Positions 32,033-44,600 of a DNA stretch of 64,000 nt are shown in pieces; position 1 is the first letter of the stretch, and every line of letters starts with the position of its first letter. The translations under genes were made by a program, and so were the position numbers. Under the pieces are notes generated by a model. That model worked only from the letters and a program-made list of their open reading frames with translations, was not told where the DNA came from and made no database searches. This DNA is from Anthoceros angustus. Taxonomy: Eukaryota > Streptophyta > Anthocerotopsida > Anthocerotales > Anthocerotaceae. Where the stretch lies: NCBI GenBank assembly GCA_010909165.1, contig MU008170.1, positions 1,054,001 to 1,118,000 on the forward strand, written 5' to 3'.

Positions 32033-32602
32033 CTATGGGAGAGCAGGAGCGCGGGCGGGCTGTTCAACCGACGACGCGGCTACACCCGCCATGGCTTGGC
32101 GTTGCTGTGACCTGAGCATGGGAATGTCGGCGTAATCGGCATAGTTGTAAATGAGGAAAGCATAGCCACCTCCGAAGACGGCAAGCGACACACCCAGCAC
32201 TCCGAACCACAGCACGCCTCCAAACGACTTGCTAAGCTGCGCCTCCAGCTGCGATGTGGCACTCGGTGCATCCTCCGCCTCCCGTTCCTCCTCCGGAGCC
32301 GGCTCCCGCTCGTCCGAGCCCTTGCCCTGGCCATGGCCGGTCGCCGGTGCTACACTCCATGAGCTGGTGCCTCTTGGTATGTTCCGAATCCCTAAATGCT
32401 GCAGCGCGGTGAAGGATTGGCCGGAGCCGGTGGAATTGGACGGCAATCGCGTCCCGGGATGCCGCCGTAGCATCCCGCGTGCGCATCTTAAGCCTTCGGT
32501 GGCCGCGTCGCTCCTGCTGTTGCAGTGGGAGAGAAGGCAAGAGCACGATGCAGCTGCCGCGCCAACCTGCGCCATCTTCCTCGGCTGCACTTCCTGCTGC
32601 AC
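32033..32602 (-). CDS. putative single-pass membrane protein with long N-terminal presequence, family unknown
   Basis: A 189-residue intronless frame. The first 70 residues are rich in Ser, Ala, Arg and Cys with few acids, as expected of an organelle transit peptide. An acidic linker (residues about 105-120, EPAPEEEREAEDAP) follows, then a single hydrophobic helix at about residues 133-155 containing GVLWFGVLGVSLAVFGGGYA, then YNYADYADIPMLRS and an Ala/Pro-rich tail. I do not recognise the family; a small plastid or mitochondrial membrane protein is an inference from the presequence and helix. Met10 is an alternative start. The next gene, the rhomboid, is divergent with a 1.2-kb spacer that shows no other gene. 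Codon use is GC-rich like its neighbours, which supports a real gene. Confidence 0.5.
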   Translation of the reverse strand: MQQEVQPRKMAQVGAAAASCSCLLSHCNSRSDAATEGLRCARGMLRRHPGTRLPSNSTGSGQSFTALQHLGIRNIPRGTSSWSVAPATGHGQGKGSDEREPAPEEEREAEDAPSATSQLEAQLSKSFGGVLWFGVLGVSLAVFGGGYAFLIYNYADYADIPMLRSQQRQAMAGVAASSVEQPARAPALP

Positions 32603-33828
32603 CGGAGGTGCTTGGGGGAGGAATGCAATGGAACCAGAGCTAACAATCGGGCATCGTTAGCTGTAATTGGGATTAATGGTAACGGCCTGCGGGCGGCCGG
32701 TCAAGAAAGGAAGCGTGTGGAGCCGGAGAGCCGTGAGAAGTAGGGGATGATTTTGGCTAGTGGCTTGGTAGAACTAACCGCGGGCATGTATGTGCATTCA
32801 TTGTCGAGAGACGTCTCGTCTCTCACATCGTGCTCCTCTCTTTCTTGTTCTTTATTTCAAGCAAGCTGCTGCTTCGGCTTAACAAGCTTGCTTGCAGCGT
32901 TGATTGTATGTCTCATCTTCGGCTCCATCTGGGTGCTCTATCTTATATCTCCAGCCTTCTGTGTTTCTGTCTTCACAATTTTGGCTCAGTCTTTCTTGCA
33001 TTGAAACGTTGTCAAGTTCGTCCGGGTAAAAAATTTGTCTGCACTGAGAAGCTGGGGCCTTGTTTGCAGTTGTCGTTGCGTCTGAAAGTTCATTTCTTAA
33101 TGGATCTTTGATCGCTAATGAAGTCTATTACTTTGCGGAGGATGCGCGTGTGCAGCGGGCTTGGACGCGGATCTCTGCTCATTACCTTTTTGTGTGGTTG
33201 CTTGTGCGTTCAGATGTGTTCGATGGATTCGGAAGACGGGCAACACGGGTGGTCGGAGTGCAAAGATGGTGAAGTATAGAAAGCTTGCCCTTACTGGCTT
33301 TTCCTGCTCCTCAGAGTGTTTTATCAGCTGAGCTCTCAGAATCGTAGTTTCTTGATTGACAGTGTGTGCTCACTTGGCAGTAGGAGAGCCTTGTTAGTGG
33401 ACGATGACGTTGTCACAAATATTGCATACGATATTTTGCACCGGCTCCCTGTTGTGATGGAGAAGTGGCCTTTTTCTCATGCAGAATGGTGCATTGCATG
33501 AAGATTATGATCCGCAAGTCCGCACAACTACATAATCGTGGAGCTGCAGCTGCAGCTGCATATATCAGTTGGAGTCACTTTGAGTCACTGGCAGTGGAGG
33601 GACAGTTACCGTTCAAGAGCGCCTGACAGTTGAGAAGGCGTTCACGATTGATCAATGAGCAGGCAGACTGTGAAGGAGCCTGCTACATGAATGAATTTTT
33701 GCGCGGGTTCAGAATGCCAAGCGGCCTGCAAGTAGGTATGGTGTCAGCTGTGGGACACGAGATTGAAGCCTGCATGCTCTTCGATGCGTGACAGAAGTTG
33801 AGGTACTGCATACCTCCATCGATATCCC

Positions 33829-35217
33829 ATGGGACGACAGCTGAAATACGAGGACAGGTCACTACGGGAGATCCATGGCACTGCAGCCCCCGGCAGCGAC
33901 GTCTCAGCATCGGTATCTCCTCGGAGCCACAGGAGGTCCCGCAGCAGCAGCAGCAACAGCAGCAGCCGGAGCAGGACGATGTCACCTCCCAGGAGTCTGC
34001 GAGGGTTCGGCAACGTCTGGTCCCCGAGCCCCCGGCCACCACAGCCCCAAACACAGCCACAGCCACAGCCACAGCCTCAGCCACATGCAGGGACGGGGGC
34101 TCCCAGAGCCAACGGCAACAGCACATCCATGCGGAGCAGCCGGAATGTGAAGCACTGGCCACCATTGCAGGTGACGATGCTGAAGGAGCTGGGGGAGGCC
34201 ATGGCCAAGGATCCCCACGGCCTCGGCAACGGCGCAGACACCATAGTGGGAGTGAGCAACGGAGGGGCTTACACGATCGGGCCTCTGTACAAAGGGGGAT
34301 ATGCCGCAGGGCAAGGCCCCCGCGCGGCGGGCGCACCGGGGAGGGGGTCGGTGCAGAAGCGGAAGATGGCGGTGGTCATGCCGCTCTTCATGCTGGCCAA
34401 TGTGGCATACTTCATGGCCACCATGTACCTGAACGACTGCCCCCGCCGCGGACAGGGCCATACATGCGTCGGCAGATTCCTGCACCGGTTCTCGTTCCAG
34501 CCGCTGGAGGAGAACCCGCTGCTGGGCCTGAGCTCCGGGCGGCTGGCGGCCATGGGAGCCGTGGGGAAGGCGGGTGGCGGCTGCTCGCTCTGGCTGCACG
34601 CCGGGCTGTTGCACCTGCTGATGACGCTGGCGGCTGGGCGTGGTGGGCGTCCGGCTGGAGCGCGACCTGGCTACCCAGCGCCGGGCTGGCGTACGTGGTG
34701 GCGGGCGTGGGAGGCAGCCTGCTGTCCGCCCTGCTCTATAGCGGGAGGCGGCGGCGGCGGCTCGGGGGCCCTGCTGGGCGTGCTGGGAGCCACCGGCGCC
34801 GAGATGGCCACCAACTGGAGCAACTACCGGCACAAGGGCAGAATGCTGGGCTGCTGCGCGCTGCTGCTGGCCGCCTGCGCATGTCAGGGCGTCATGCCCA
34901 ACGTGGGCAACTGGAGCCACCTCGGAGGCTCCGTCACCGGCTTTCTCATCGCCTTCGTCTTCCTGGTTCGCCCGCACCTGTGGACGCGCCCCGCGCACTC
35001 GGGCTACGACCCTGACGACGCCCTCCAGAGTCCCGGCCCCCACACGCTCGTCTGGGCCCTCGCCTTGCTTCTGCTTGTGGGCTTCTACGCGGGAACTGTC
35101 ATCGCGCTACTGGCGGCAGGTTCTTCCGCGCGCGCACATTGCCTACACCACTCTTTTTGCCGACAGCTCACCTGCATTCCCACCTCCCGCTGGCATTGCA
35201 ACTATTTTTATAATTGA
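33829..35217 (+). CDS. rhomboid-family intramembrane serine protease or pseudoprotease (frameshifted in the middle)
   Basis: Rhomboids cut transmembrane segments of membrane proteins inside the bilayer. The Ser/Arg- and Pro/Gln-rich cytosolic N-terminus (about residues 1-170) leads to a first helix (MAVVMPLFMLANVAYFM). A loop with LHRFSFQPLEENPLLGLSS follows, as in plant RBL proteins, then WLHAGLLHLL. GGSGALLGVLGA holds the catalytic Ser (codon 34,762-34,764) and NWSHLGGSVTGFLIAFVFL the catalytic His (codon 34,918-34,920). Between about 34,640 and 34,755 the family sequence continues through the other two frames (GVVGVRLERDLA, then GLAYVVAGVGGSLLSALLYS) before returning. Three +1 shifts cancel out. 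The usual Asn of HxxHLxxN reads Thr, which could weaken catalysis. The intronless frame ends at 35,217; the last 30 residues lack family resemblance. Confidence 0.75.
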   Translation: MGRQLKYEDRSLREIHGTAAPGSDVSASVSPRSHRRSRSSSSNSSSRSRTMSPPRSLRGFGNVWSPSPRPPQPQTQPQPQPQPQPHAGTGAPRANGNSTSMRSSRNVKHWPPLQVTMLKELGEAMAKDPHGLGNGADTIVGVSNGGAYTIGPLYKGGYAAGQGPRAAGAPGRGSVQKRKMAVVMPLFMLANVAYFMATMYLNDCPRRGQGHTCVGRFLHRFSFQPLEENPLLGLSSGRLAAMGAVGKAGGGCSLWLHAGLLHLLMTLAAGRGGRPAGARPGYPAPGWRTWWRAWEAACCPPCSIAGGGGGGSGALLGVLGATGAEMATNWSNYRHKGRMLGCCALLLAACACQGVMPNVGNWSHLGGSVTGFLIAFVFLVRPHLWTRPAHSGYDPDDALQSPGPHTLVWALALLLLVGFYAGTVIALLAAGSSARAHCLHHSFCRQLTCIPTSRWHCNYFYN

Positions 35218-35773
35218 CCCGACAAGGGCTTCTTTTTTGCCATGACGAATAATTATTCTACAAAATAACTAACAGAATATGGCTACACACCTAACCTCTG
35301 CCGCTCCTAGACATTCCTTTCCATCTTTGCTCGATATGATAAATAGGACAGGACAATTTTCTGAAAGGGCAGAGCACATCGGGCTGGCCAAATGTGTCAA
35401 GGACAACAACGTTTGAACAGCATCCAGTCGCTGCTCTTCCCTTGCAAGTCAGGGAAGGGTGATATTGTCGGGAAGTTATTGGTTTGCATACAGTTGGTAT
35501 CTTACAGGAAAACAAGGGGAGAATCTGCCACAGTTGCCTGGCCAGAGGCACCGAGCGCGCGCCTGGCCATCGGTAGGAAGCAATTTCCATCCCATCCCCA
35601 GCCGTAAAATGTTTACGGAAAAAGCAGCAGCAGCAGAAAGGTTCTGGTCTATATCTACAACCAACTAGCTGCAGCGTTGTGAGGAAATTGAATGCACCGC
35701 ACAGCCTGTCCACACTGTCCGAAGTTGGTCCACAGGCGGCAAAAAGAGTGGAGCCGATTTCGATGTCAATTCG

Positions 35774-36536
35774 CTAGACATTGACGTGAGTGGTGCCTGC
35801 GCCTGCAGAGACAGCACAAATGCAAACAAGAAGTTTGGTTAGGCCAGGGTCTGAGGTGTAGAACGGCAAAATGTTAGGGTGAAGAGGTGAGGGAGATCCA
35901 CGTCACTTACGAGAGTGCTGCAAGGGCGAGCTGGAGTGTTTGCAGGAAGAGGAGGAGGAGGATTGCAGCATCTGAGAGCATTCATCTAACTTCTGCTGGC
36001 ACAGCTTCGTAGTGGCATCGTCCAGTGCCTTGCTCAAAGCCCGGGCCTCCGAGTCTTGTCTCTGCCTGGCATAGGCGGTGAAGAAATCCTTGTTCTCTTT
36101 CTCCAGCTCTTTCCACACTAATGGAAGCAAGGCAAGGAAGGCGGTTAGGAAAGCCTTCAAAGAAGAGGAAGAAGTTCAATCAAGATGTGGAAGCGGAGCT
36201 AGGGCTAAGGCTGCTTGCAGATTGCCATGTGGCCTCACCTGTGAGCGTGATGACAGGCTTCACATGCGCATACTTGGCAAGAGCCTTGACGCAGTCGTCG
36301 CGATCCATGTAGAGCAGCAAACATCTCTCGATCAAGTGCTGCACCTGGAGAGCAAAGGCACGGCGGATCGGTGAGTCTCACAACCTCCTACACGGAGCTT
36401 CAAATGTTCCTCCTCAGAGAGACGAGCGGAGCAGAGCATGGCAACGCAGGCAGCATACCATGAGAATGTAGGAGTAAGAAACATCCCCTTTGTGCCTGGT
36501 AGGCGGGGTGTGCGCCGGGGGAGACGGTGGCCGCAT
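35774..36536 (-). CDS. plant-specific TIGR01589-type small protein, 4 exons
   Basis: Exons by splice consensus: 36,536-36,459, 36,344-36,239, 36,117-35,911 and 35,802-35,774; they total 420 bp, giving 139 residues. All introns are GT-AG. Exon 2 encodes VQHLIERCLLLYMDRDDCVK, then ALAKYAHVKPVITLT; exon 3 continues with VWKELEKENKDFFTAYARQR. This is the signature of the plant-specific TIGR01589 domain. Function is unknown in the family as far as I recall. The C-terminal half is a probable coiled coil (SKALDDATTKLCQQKLDECS) followed by a poly-Ser tract. The start at MRPPSPPAHTPP is the first Met in frame that leaves the usual short N-terminus; an upstream in-frame Met exists. The 35,218-35,773 stretch between this gene and the rhomboid has no gene and probably holds both 3' untranslated regions (convergent pair). 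Confidence 0.82.
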
Positions 36537-37269
36537 CTTGACGCCGATCCGATCCGATCGACACAACTCGCAGTCAGATGAGAAAATGCTGTCCCTCCTA
36601 CACTCGTGGCCCTCCTCCTTCCAAACCAAGCCACCTACCGACGGATGACAAGCTTCAGGGCACGCCGGCAGCCCCGGTGCGACATGATACGACCCGCAGC
36701 AGCAGCAATTGAAGCGCCGCAATTGCTCAGCAAGCCTAGGGCGAGGAGAGCAGCAGATCCGGACAAGCGGGAGCCACCGCGGCTCCGATTCCCGCACAAT
36801 TGCCACAGCTCCCAGCACCGAGAGGAGGAGCAAGCTAGCGCGCCGGAGACAAGAGAGCACAATTCCCTCACCTTCCACAGCCCTCCCTTCCCCTTACCCT
36901 CGCCAGAAGAAGGCAACGGCAGCAGGCAGCACGCAGCAGGCACGAGAAGCGTAAAACGAAGAATGTGGCGAGTGTGAGGGCGGAAGAAAGAGAGACGGGT
37001 GTAGAAGTAGGGCGAGAGAGACGTGCGCAGTGCACGGCACCACGTCCCGTCCCGGGCCCGGCACCCTTCAACAATGTGCCTTGTTCACTGGACCTGCAAC
37101 ACGTAGGAGGAGCGATGGCGTGGCCGCCCCCTGACGGAGCATTTATCTTTCCACGTCCATCCGATTCCACGTTTACCGCCACCGGCAGCTACGGTTTAGG
37201 CCCCGTCCCTAATGGCCACCTCCACTCCCTTATCTCCACCCCTATCTCCACACTCCTATCCGGCCCCGC

Positions 37270-37345
37270 CACATGAACGCTAGCGCGGTTTGCGTAAGCG
37301 GTCGGGAGTTTGTCCTCCTCGCCAGAGGTCCAGAGCTCGAATCCC
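37270..37345 (+). repeat. weak tRNA-like segment (possible SINE head)
   Basis: TTTGCGTAAGCGGTCGGG (A-box-like) is followed 45 bp later by GAGCTCGAATCCCGCC (B-box-like). The arms do not fold as a tRNA. It lies in the 5.1-kb gene-free stretch between 36,537 and 41,656, in which I see simple repeats but no gene. Confidence 0.3.
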
Positions 37346-38359
37346 GCCGAATTCCGAGTTAGTTATCCACACCCGCGTTCATTAGCATATAATATCAACG
37401 GGCCCGAATCGGGCCGCCCTTGAAGGCAGGGAGGGCCCTTCGACTCGACCTTCTCTCTTCCTGACGTGTTGGGGAGCTAGCTGGAGGAGGCGTCTGGGGA
37501 GTGGTGGCGCCGCCGCAAGTTGCAAAGTGGGTATACAGGGTTTGGGGGTAGGTGGCCCGGTGGGGTGGGGTAGGCCTTGCCTGTTGGGAAAGGCATGTGG
37601 GGTCACGTGGAGGAGGGGACCGGACGACCGCACCGTTCCGTATACTGTACATGCAAGTCATACAGCTATCCTGGTCCTGGGCTCCCAGGAGTTTCGTGGC
37701 AGCAGCGAAGGAGCCCCCGAGCTCACATCAATCTGGTGGGGGCCAATGGGATTCGAGCGCCCCGCTCTGCGGCACGTCGATACTCCGTTCCCGTTCCTTA
37801 TCATGATTACGAAGGCATGATGAGCGGGAGTGGGGGCACAAGGCAGAGGCGCATTTAAGGTGTAGCGCACCTAACCCTAACCTCTACGACCCTCCGAGAG
37901 TGACGCCTCCCTCCCCTGGGCCCCTGGCCCTGATGAGCCCCAGGCTCCCGGGCGGCTTTGCCCTGCGACAGCAAGGCGACAAGGCAGAATATGCCCGGGA
38001 CCGCCAGTGGGCATTTCACGGACGGCCGGGATTGCGCGATGCGATCCCCGGCCACACACAGATATTCTCCCGACCCCAACCGCCGACCCGCCGACTGCCG
38101 ACTGCCAGATTTCTAGGGCGCGCCGCGGCGCCTCCACGAAATATCTACTCTTCACTAGAATAGCATAGAGAGGGGGGAAGCGCCGATGTCGCTGTCCGTG
38201 AAAGACAAGTCCGTGCTAATGCCTGATGTGTAAAAAGACGGGGGGCGTACTGTAATAATGAGTTGGAGGCCGGCTCCCGGGGGATATAAATGCTTCCTGG
38301 CCTGGCCTTCGCACATCTCGATAACTCTGACGCTCGACCTTTTCGTACTGTAATAACCT

Positions 38360-38860
38360 ACATGGGCAGAGCAGGAGCAAGAGGAGGAGGAGCAGGAGAC
38401 GGATCAGGAACAGGAACAGGAACAGGAGCAGCAGCAGCAGGCGCAGGAGCAGGAGTGGGGACAGCGGCAACAGGTTTTGAATTTCATTACCTAGAATAAG
38501 GTGGTCAGGACCGGGTTCCGGTTTGTGGAATCCGGATGTTGAATCCGGATAGCCGGGATAGCTACCCTTATCTGGGGCGGCGGGCTCCGCACGCCTGGCC
38601 AATGGCGTTGTGCCGTTCAATCCTCCCCATCGCTGGGTTCGCTGGGTTCGCTGGGTCGCTGGATCGCTGCAGTCCCGCCAAATGGGCAAGATGAGGGGAA
38701 GGGAAGGGAAGGAAAGGAAAGGAAGGGAGGGGTGGCATGATGCAGCATGATGATGGTGATGATGATGATGATGATGGTGCGGCAGGCAGGCAGGCACGCA
38801 GGCACCTGGTAGGCACGCAGCAGCAACCGCCAAGGCAGCAAGGCCGCCATCATGCGCTGG
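38360..38860. repeat. cluster of purine-rich, GGGTTCGCT, GGAAGG and GATGAT simple repeats
   Basis: AGGAGCAGGAACAGG-type repeats (38,365-38,470) are followed by GCTGGGTTC repeats (38,632-38,665), GGAAGGGAAGGAAAGG (38,695-38,730), (GAT)n near 38,745-38,780 and GGCAGGCAGGCACGCAGGCA (38,780-38,820). All frames are open through parts of this because of the composition; no gene is called. Further weak tandems lie at 39,160-39,260 (about 28 bp, TGCTTACATCGGTACTTA) and 39,970-40,065 (about 38 bp, TCAATGCTCACAAG). Confidence 0.85.
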
Positions 38861-41656
38861 CGCTCCATCCGCTGCCATGATGCATCTGCGTGCTCCCGCG
38901 TGCCACGCGCATGGCTCATGGGGTCGTGACTCCACTCATACCCTTCGTCGGGCCCCAATAATGCAATTTGCGATTTCATGCGCCTACCACCGTATTTGCT
39001 GCCCCGCCGTCTGCGTGGGCCCCCATGACACCAAACCTCACATACGCGCCACGACTTCCATGCATCTGCGGATCGTGATCTAATCGTAACGGAGGCGTGA
39101 TGTACGTTCTCCAAATGGCTTAGGCCCATGGGCACACATGTGGAAGAAAAAGGCCGCTGTTAAGCATCTGCGCTTACATCGCTACTTACATGGGGTGCTT
39201 ACATCGGTACTTAAGATTGGGGTGCTTACTTCGATACTTAGATGGGGTGTCTAAAGGAAGTGGATACCCTTGGTGCAAGTACCAAGTCCATGATGAAAAT
39301 TCTGCCCAAGTGCCCAAGTGCCCAAGTGGACTACCGTACCCCGGGGTGCTTCAACATGATAATGCCGAGATAATTATTTTTTGAAAAAAATAAGGTTCAA
39401 CATAAATATTTATATTTTCAAATTTTCAGCATTTAATAAAAATAAATTTATCAATTTCAAAATTTATTAAAATACATAGGTAGATATATAAACTAATGAA
39501 TATGTATAGACCTCCCCTAAACAGGTCCTAATTTGACAGGCCTTCGTATGATTGGTTACAAGCTCGTTTGGCCTCCAAAGTCTTAAAAGTAATATATGAC
39601 TATTACTACTTCTACAATAGTTCTCTCTTTGATTATTTGTTTCATGATGAGTTTCTTTTGTGAACTATGATATGCCTTCATTAATCCAAAGTAGCAAATG
39701 ATATAACAAAGACGGATTGGTCATCTCATATGCACCAAAAACCAAGCCATCTACACCAATATCACACCATCTACACCAGTATCAAGTAGTTTATGGCTGC
39801 TGAAATTCATTTACACCAACACCAAGTAGTTTGTGATGCTGAAAGATGTATGTTTACATCCATCTTCATACTCTCTAATACCTCATATAGTATATTGTTA
39901 CCTTTTTTTAGTTGTTATATAGGTAATATCCAAGACATCTAATTTCATATTTATCTAGAACATTCTCAAGTGAACTTACCTCAATGTTCACAAGGAAATG
40001 AAACCTTACCTCAATGCTCACTATCAAATGTGACCTTAGTTCAATGCTCACAAGAAAATGTCAGTAAGCATATACTCCTCCTCACGCACATCCATGTTTT
40101 TTCTTCCTTTGTGCTATCAAGGTTTATAAATATCAACTATGTAATATTAAAATTAAGTACCAAGTAATATGCAAATGCCCTTCTTCAATGCTTACCAGGA
40201 AATGCTGCCGAGCACATTTTCCCCCTCCTGCACATACATATCTTTTTAGCCTTCCCACCGAACTAGGCTTTACTTTAATTCAAGGCATGCCGATATCAAG
40301 AAGCTCAAAAAGACAAAGACCAGAGAGCTGAGCGATATGAAAAGAGAAAAATCTGCATAAAGAAAAACCATCACACTAAAAAAGAAGAGTGTGTCGAACC
40401 TGAATGTCAGCATAAACGGGACAATAGAATAGGAAATGCATTTCACAGGGTCCAGGGAGTAAAATTTGCAAATTCGTTCTTCTTGAGAAATTGACCCATG
40501 ATTGTATGGAGTTTGAAAGAGAGTGGAGAACTAAAATACCTTGGGAGTGCTGAAACCAGAAGGAGGATTGACACGAAACTCCTCCATATAAAACCGGAGT
40601 CTGGCTTAGATAGGTGAGGCGGATGAAGTAGGGGACTAAGTGAGAGTATCTCCTACATAAAACTAAGAGGACCTGAAATTAATCTCTAGAAATGAAGGGT
40701 AATTACATCCATAACATGCGTTGCAATCTGCGGTTGTAACCTGGATCTTGAACTTCACCAAGACTCCAGTTTAGGTAGTACATTATGAATCGCATGGACC
40801 TAAGAGATTGAGACTCAGGCCATGGGAAAATTCGCTTTTCGCTTCATTCAAGGTCCTTGATGCCACCCTAGAGGCTGGCTCCCGCGCGCGAGGCACATCC
40901 ACCGAGGTCAGCGACGGTCGGGACTGAATGACAGTTGAGCTGTTGTTGAACCGTGAACCCGCAGCCCAAGCCAGCCAAGCAGCCAGCCGCCTTGCTCCTT
41001 GCTGGGCGATCTCGGGACATGAGCAACCATCTCGGGACTGAGCTTGTCTCGAGGCTTCCTTGCTCTCTTCTTTGGAGAGAAGCATGGCACGACAGATTGC
41101 TGCCTGCCAACTTCCAAACGCCCAAGCCCCATTCGCCGGCCAGCAACCAGACCACACCGGCCTAGGCCTAGGCCCAGGCCTAGTCCTAGGTTGTATCTCC
41201 CGCTCCAGGATTCCGCCCCTTTTTTAGCTTTCTCGGCTTGCGATGCCTGGGAGCCTTTTCTCTCCCACACAAGCAAACAAAAGCGTGCTTTTCCAGTCTC
41301 TCGCGCCCCCACTTGCCGCAATGCCTTGTTTCCCTCCGACTGCAGGATTCCTTTCCCGTTTCGGAAACCGGGGCTTCGTTTCGTACATCGCCTGGAATCG
41401 GGGATGGATGTATGGAAGCGTGTGAGTCCCAGAGAAGGACACCGGGTATATGCAGTACAGAGGGAGCAGGACACACAAGACAGCTTTGATTCCACAAGAC
41501 GAAAACAGCGGGTGAATACAGACAGATGTTGCCCACGCAAAAGGCACCGGAGACAGTACCTTACAAAGGCCACTAGCTACGGAAATATATTTGCACCGAT
41601 TCGTGTAACGGACTTGTTCAGTGCATCTCCATACACAGAGGGAGGATTGCATCTTA

Positions 41657-44600
41657 TCAGTATCTGCTGCCCGTTTTGCGATGATGAATGGCTGTCACAC
41701 GTTTATCATCCTGCAGGGAGCAAGAAGGTACTTGTGAGAAGAGGCTGGCTGGCTGGCTTCCTGATAAGATACCCACATTTGCGGACATGGGAGTGGTGAC
41801 AAAGGTGTACATACCAGCAGCTCTCCACCGTCCACTGTTGCATACAGCACCCAGTGGTCCCCCGTCTCCATCCGGCTTGTCACCGTGCACTCCATCCATG
41901 CGATCTGTGGCCCCGGCATCACATGCACACCAGGAACAGAGTCAGACGAGGCCTACCCGACTCGGAACCCTAACGGGCAGAAAGGGAGAACGGAACGGGA
42001 TGTCGGGATGTGAGTACCGCGTCCACCAGGATGACACCTCCGTTGCTGGCGCTCTTAGTTTCCAGCCCTTCGAACCGGGGCTCGCCGGGATCGAACTTCT
42101 TCAGCAGCTGCTTCATGATTCCCGTGGTGTTGCCTTGTCCCAGCACGTTCAGCACGAACTTGCCTCCCGGCAGCACCAGCCCCTCCACCGCCCTCTCCTT
42201 GGCTACCTGCAATTGAAGTGGACAAAACGTCTCATCAGCATAGCTTGCAAGGCATGGGAAGATGGTTGAAAGCCGAGAAATGTCGCACTGGACGTCGAGA
42301 CTGCTTACAGCGATGGTCAAGCCCGGCGGAACGAAGCTGGCCTGGCTCACCCATGATGCCAGCATTGCGCTCTCTGCATCTCCGCTCTTGGCGCTCAGAA
42401 CGCACAGAGAGCCCACGATCCTGCCCACGGCCTGCTCTACATTCGAGGCCACTGTGAACTGGGCACCAGCTTTGCTGCGCTCTTTCACCTTCTTCTTCTT
42501 CACGGCCTGGGCCAGGTCCGTCCCACTCTCCTCACAGACCTGAAGGGTGGCTTCCGTGGGCTGTGTTCACACACACAAGCAAGCAAGCAAGCAACCCAGA
42601 GATGTGAAAAAGAACTGGAGCAGGAGACGCACGAAACCCTTCCTCGCTCCTCACCTTGAATTTGCAACGGATGGATGGAAATGCGAATGAAAAGCCACCG
42701 TCCCTGAGCCGCTGTTCGATCTCATCTACAGCTTCTCCGCTCCATCCGAATGAGCCGAACACCCCACACGGCTTGTTTCTGGAATCAGTGTCATTCAGGA
42801 TCACTCCCAACGCATTCTGCACGTACATGGCACGTTGTGACCATCCATCCACACCACCAGGGAAGGGGAATGAAGGATAGAATGGGCAAATCCAGCTCCC
42901 AATTCTCACCTGCACAGGAGTGGGCATATGCCCACCAAGAGTTGGACTTCCCACCACAAACCCACAAGACCGTTTCACCACAGCAAGGACTTCCTCACTG
43001 CTGATCTCTTCACAGTTCACAGTTTCGATTCCGACACCTGCTTTGCTGATTCCTCGACTACACCAACATGAAAGAGAAAACGAAAAATGCATGTCAGGTC
43101 GCACGTGACCAAGCAGATCCGACGCCCAAGTGGTCTCGCAGCTGTAACTCCGTCAAGTCAGGCAACCTGATAGCTTGGGCCAGAGCAGCAGTGTTGCCAT
43201 AAGCAGAGGCATAGATGACAGCCACAGACGCCTCCTCAGCCTGCTTCACCTTTTCCTCTGTCCACTGCAAACGTGCAAACATCTTGTATCACCCACACTG
43301 TTTCTCTTGCACGACACATTGTTTCTCTTGCACGACAATGGTGCCCACACGCATGGGTACCGGATGGGCACAGCCGCATGCAGCTGGTTCGCAACATGAA
43401 GGCCGATAATACCATGGACCCAGCAGCACTCACCGTGCGGTACTCTCTAACGAGTTCAGTCAGTGCTGAGCGAACAATAGGTCCATGAAGAGGGCAGAGA
43501 GCAGCAGCTACTAGTGCTCCTTGAGGACCAAGCTTCTCATATAATACGCCTGATTTGCCACCTGGAAGCTTCAATGCGCTCAGCACTGTTGCAAGAATGT
43601 AGCGTACATCAGCCTGTGACATGATAAGACACACTTCGTTAAACTTCACGGATGTCACACAAAAAAAAGTTCATGTCCCGTTCCCCCCAGATGGCTCTGC
43701 ACGACAAACTTCAGGGTCCGTGGTTACCTTGACGATATCGATCCCTGTCTTTCCGGAGTAATTCGGTTTCGAGAATTGGGCCACCACAGGAAGCTTCTCC
43801 AAACATGTTTTCGCCTGTAAAAGCAGTATAAGAACATGTAGTACAAGGGCCAGAATGCAACAACGACTATGTTCCGCCAGGTGGTCAGTGCAAAGTCATG
43901 GTCTCTTTCTTCAATCACACAAAATCACAAACTTTCGATTTTGGCCGAAAGGGAAGGATAAAGCCCGCACCTGTTTAGGCACTGGTGCGAGCATGCAGTC
44001 ATAAAAGAACCGCCAGTCTTCGCCATAGGTCTCCCAACCCCCAGTATCATATTCAGAGGCCCCACTCACATGGGCGCTGTGAAAGAGATTCTCAAGTGTT
44101 CACAATTGACACAGTCATGAATTCATGAGTACACAACAATATAAGGGTCCTGCAAAAAAGGCACCTGAAAAGCTTGTGCGTGAACAAAAGTTGAGTGGCT
44201 GGATCGTAGGTACATAATCCATCTGGCCACCTCGGGGTTGGTGTTAAGACGAACTGAAGCTCATGCCCTGCACGGTCGCTATAACAGAGCAGCATGGATC
44301 AATTCCAATTTACAACCGTTCAACAGGATATGTCAAGCCGTTAAGGAGGAGCCCAGACAGGTTCTTTGGACAGACAAGGCGCTGAGGAAAACAAGGACTG
44401 CATGTGGTTGAAGGGTAGAGCTGTTTCACCTCCTCCGAGATCGAGCTTCTCATCCCCTCGGACTACTTTAACTGCGAAAACTTTGTCAAGCAGCTTCTCT
44501 GGTATCGATGCCTTCACCAGCTGGGCCGCAGGGTTTGAACAGTACACTTGAATACGCGGAGCTGCACAAACAAAGGAAAACAACCATTACCCCTCCACTT

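Noticed and set aside
35291-35713. 140-residue minus-strand open frame between the rhomboid and TIGR01589 genes
   Set aside because: No domain, Cys-rich low-complexity content, and position fits overlapping 3' untranslated regions.
37270-37345. Possible tRNA gene
   Set aside because: A- and B-box-like words are present but the acceptor, anticodon and T stems do not pair; at most a SINE relic, so it is listed only as a weak repeat.
40783-41573. Minus-strand open frames of up to 221 residues just beyond the FLVA stop codon
   Set aside because: The FLVA model ends cleanly at 41,657 with the family's own C-terminus; these frames have no domain and probably overlap the 3' untranslated region.
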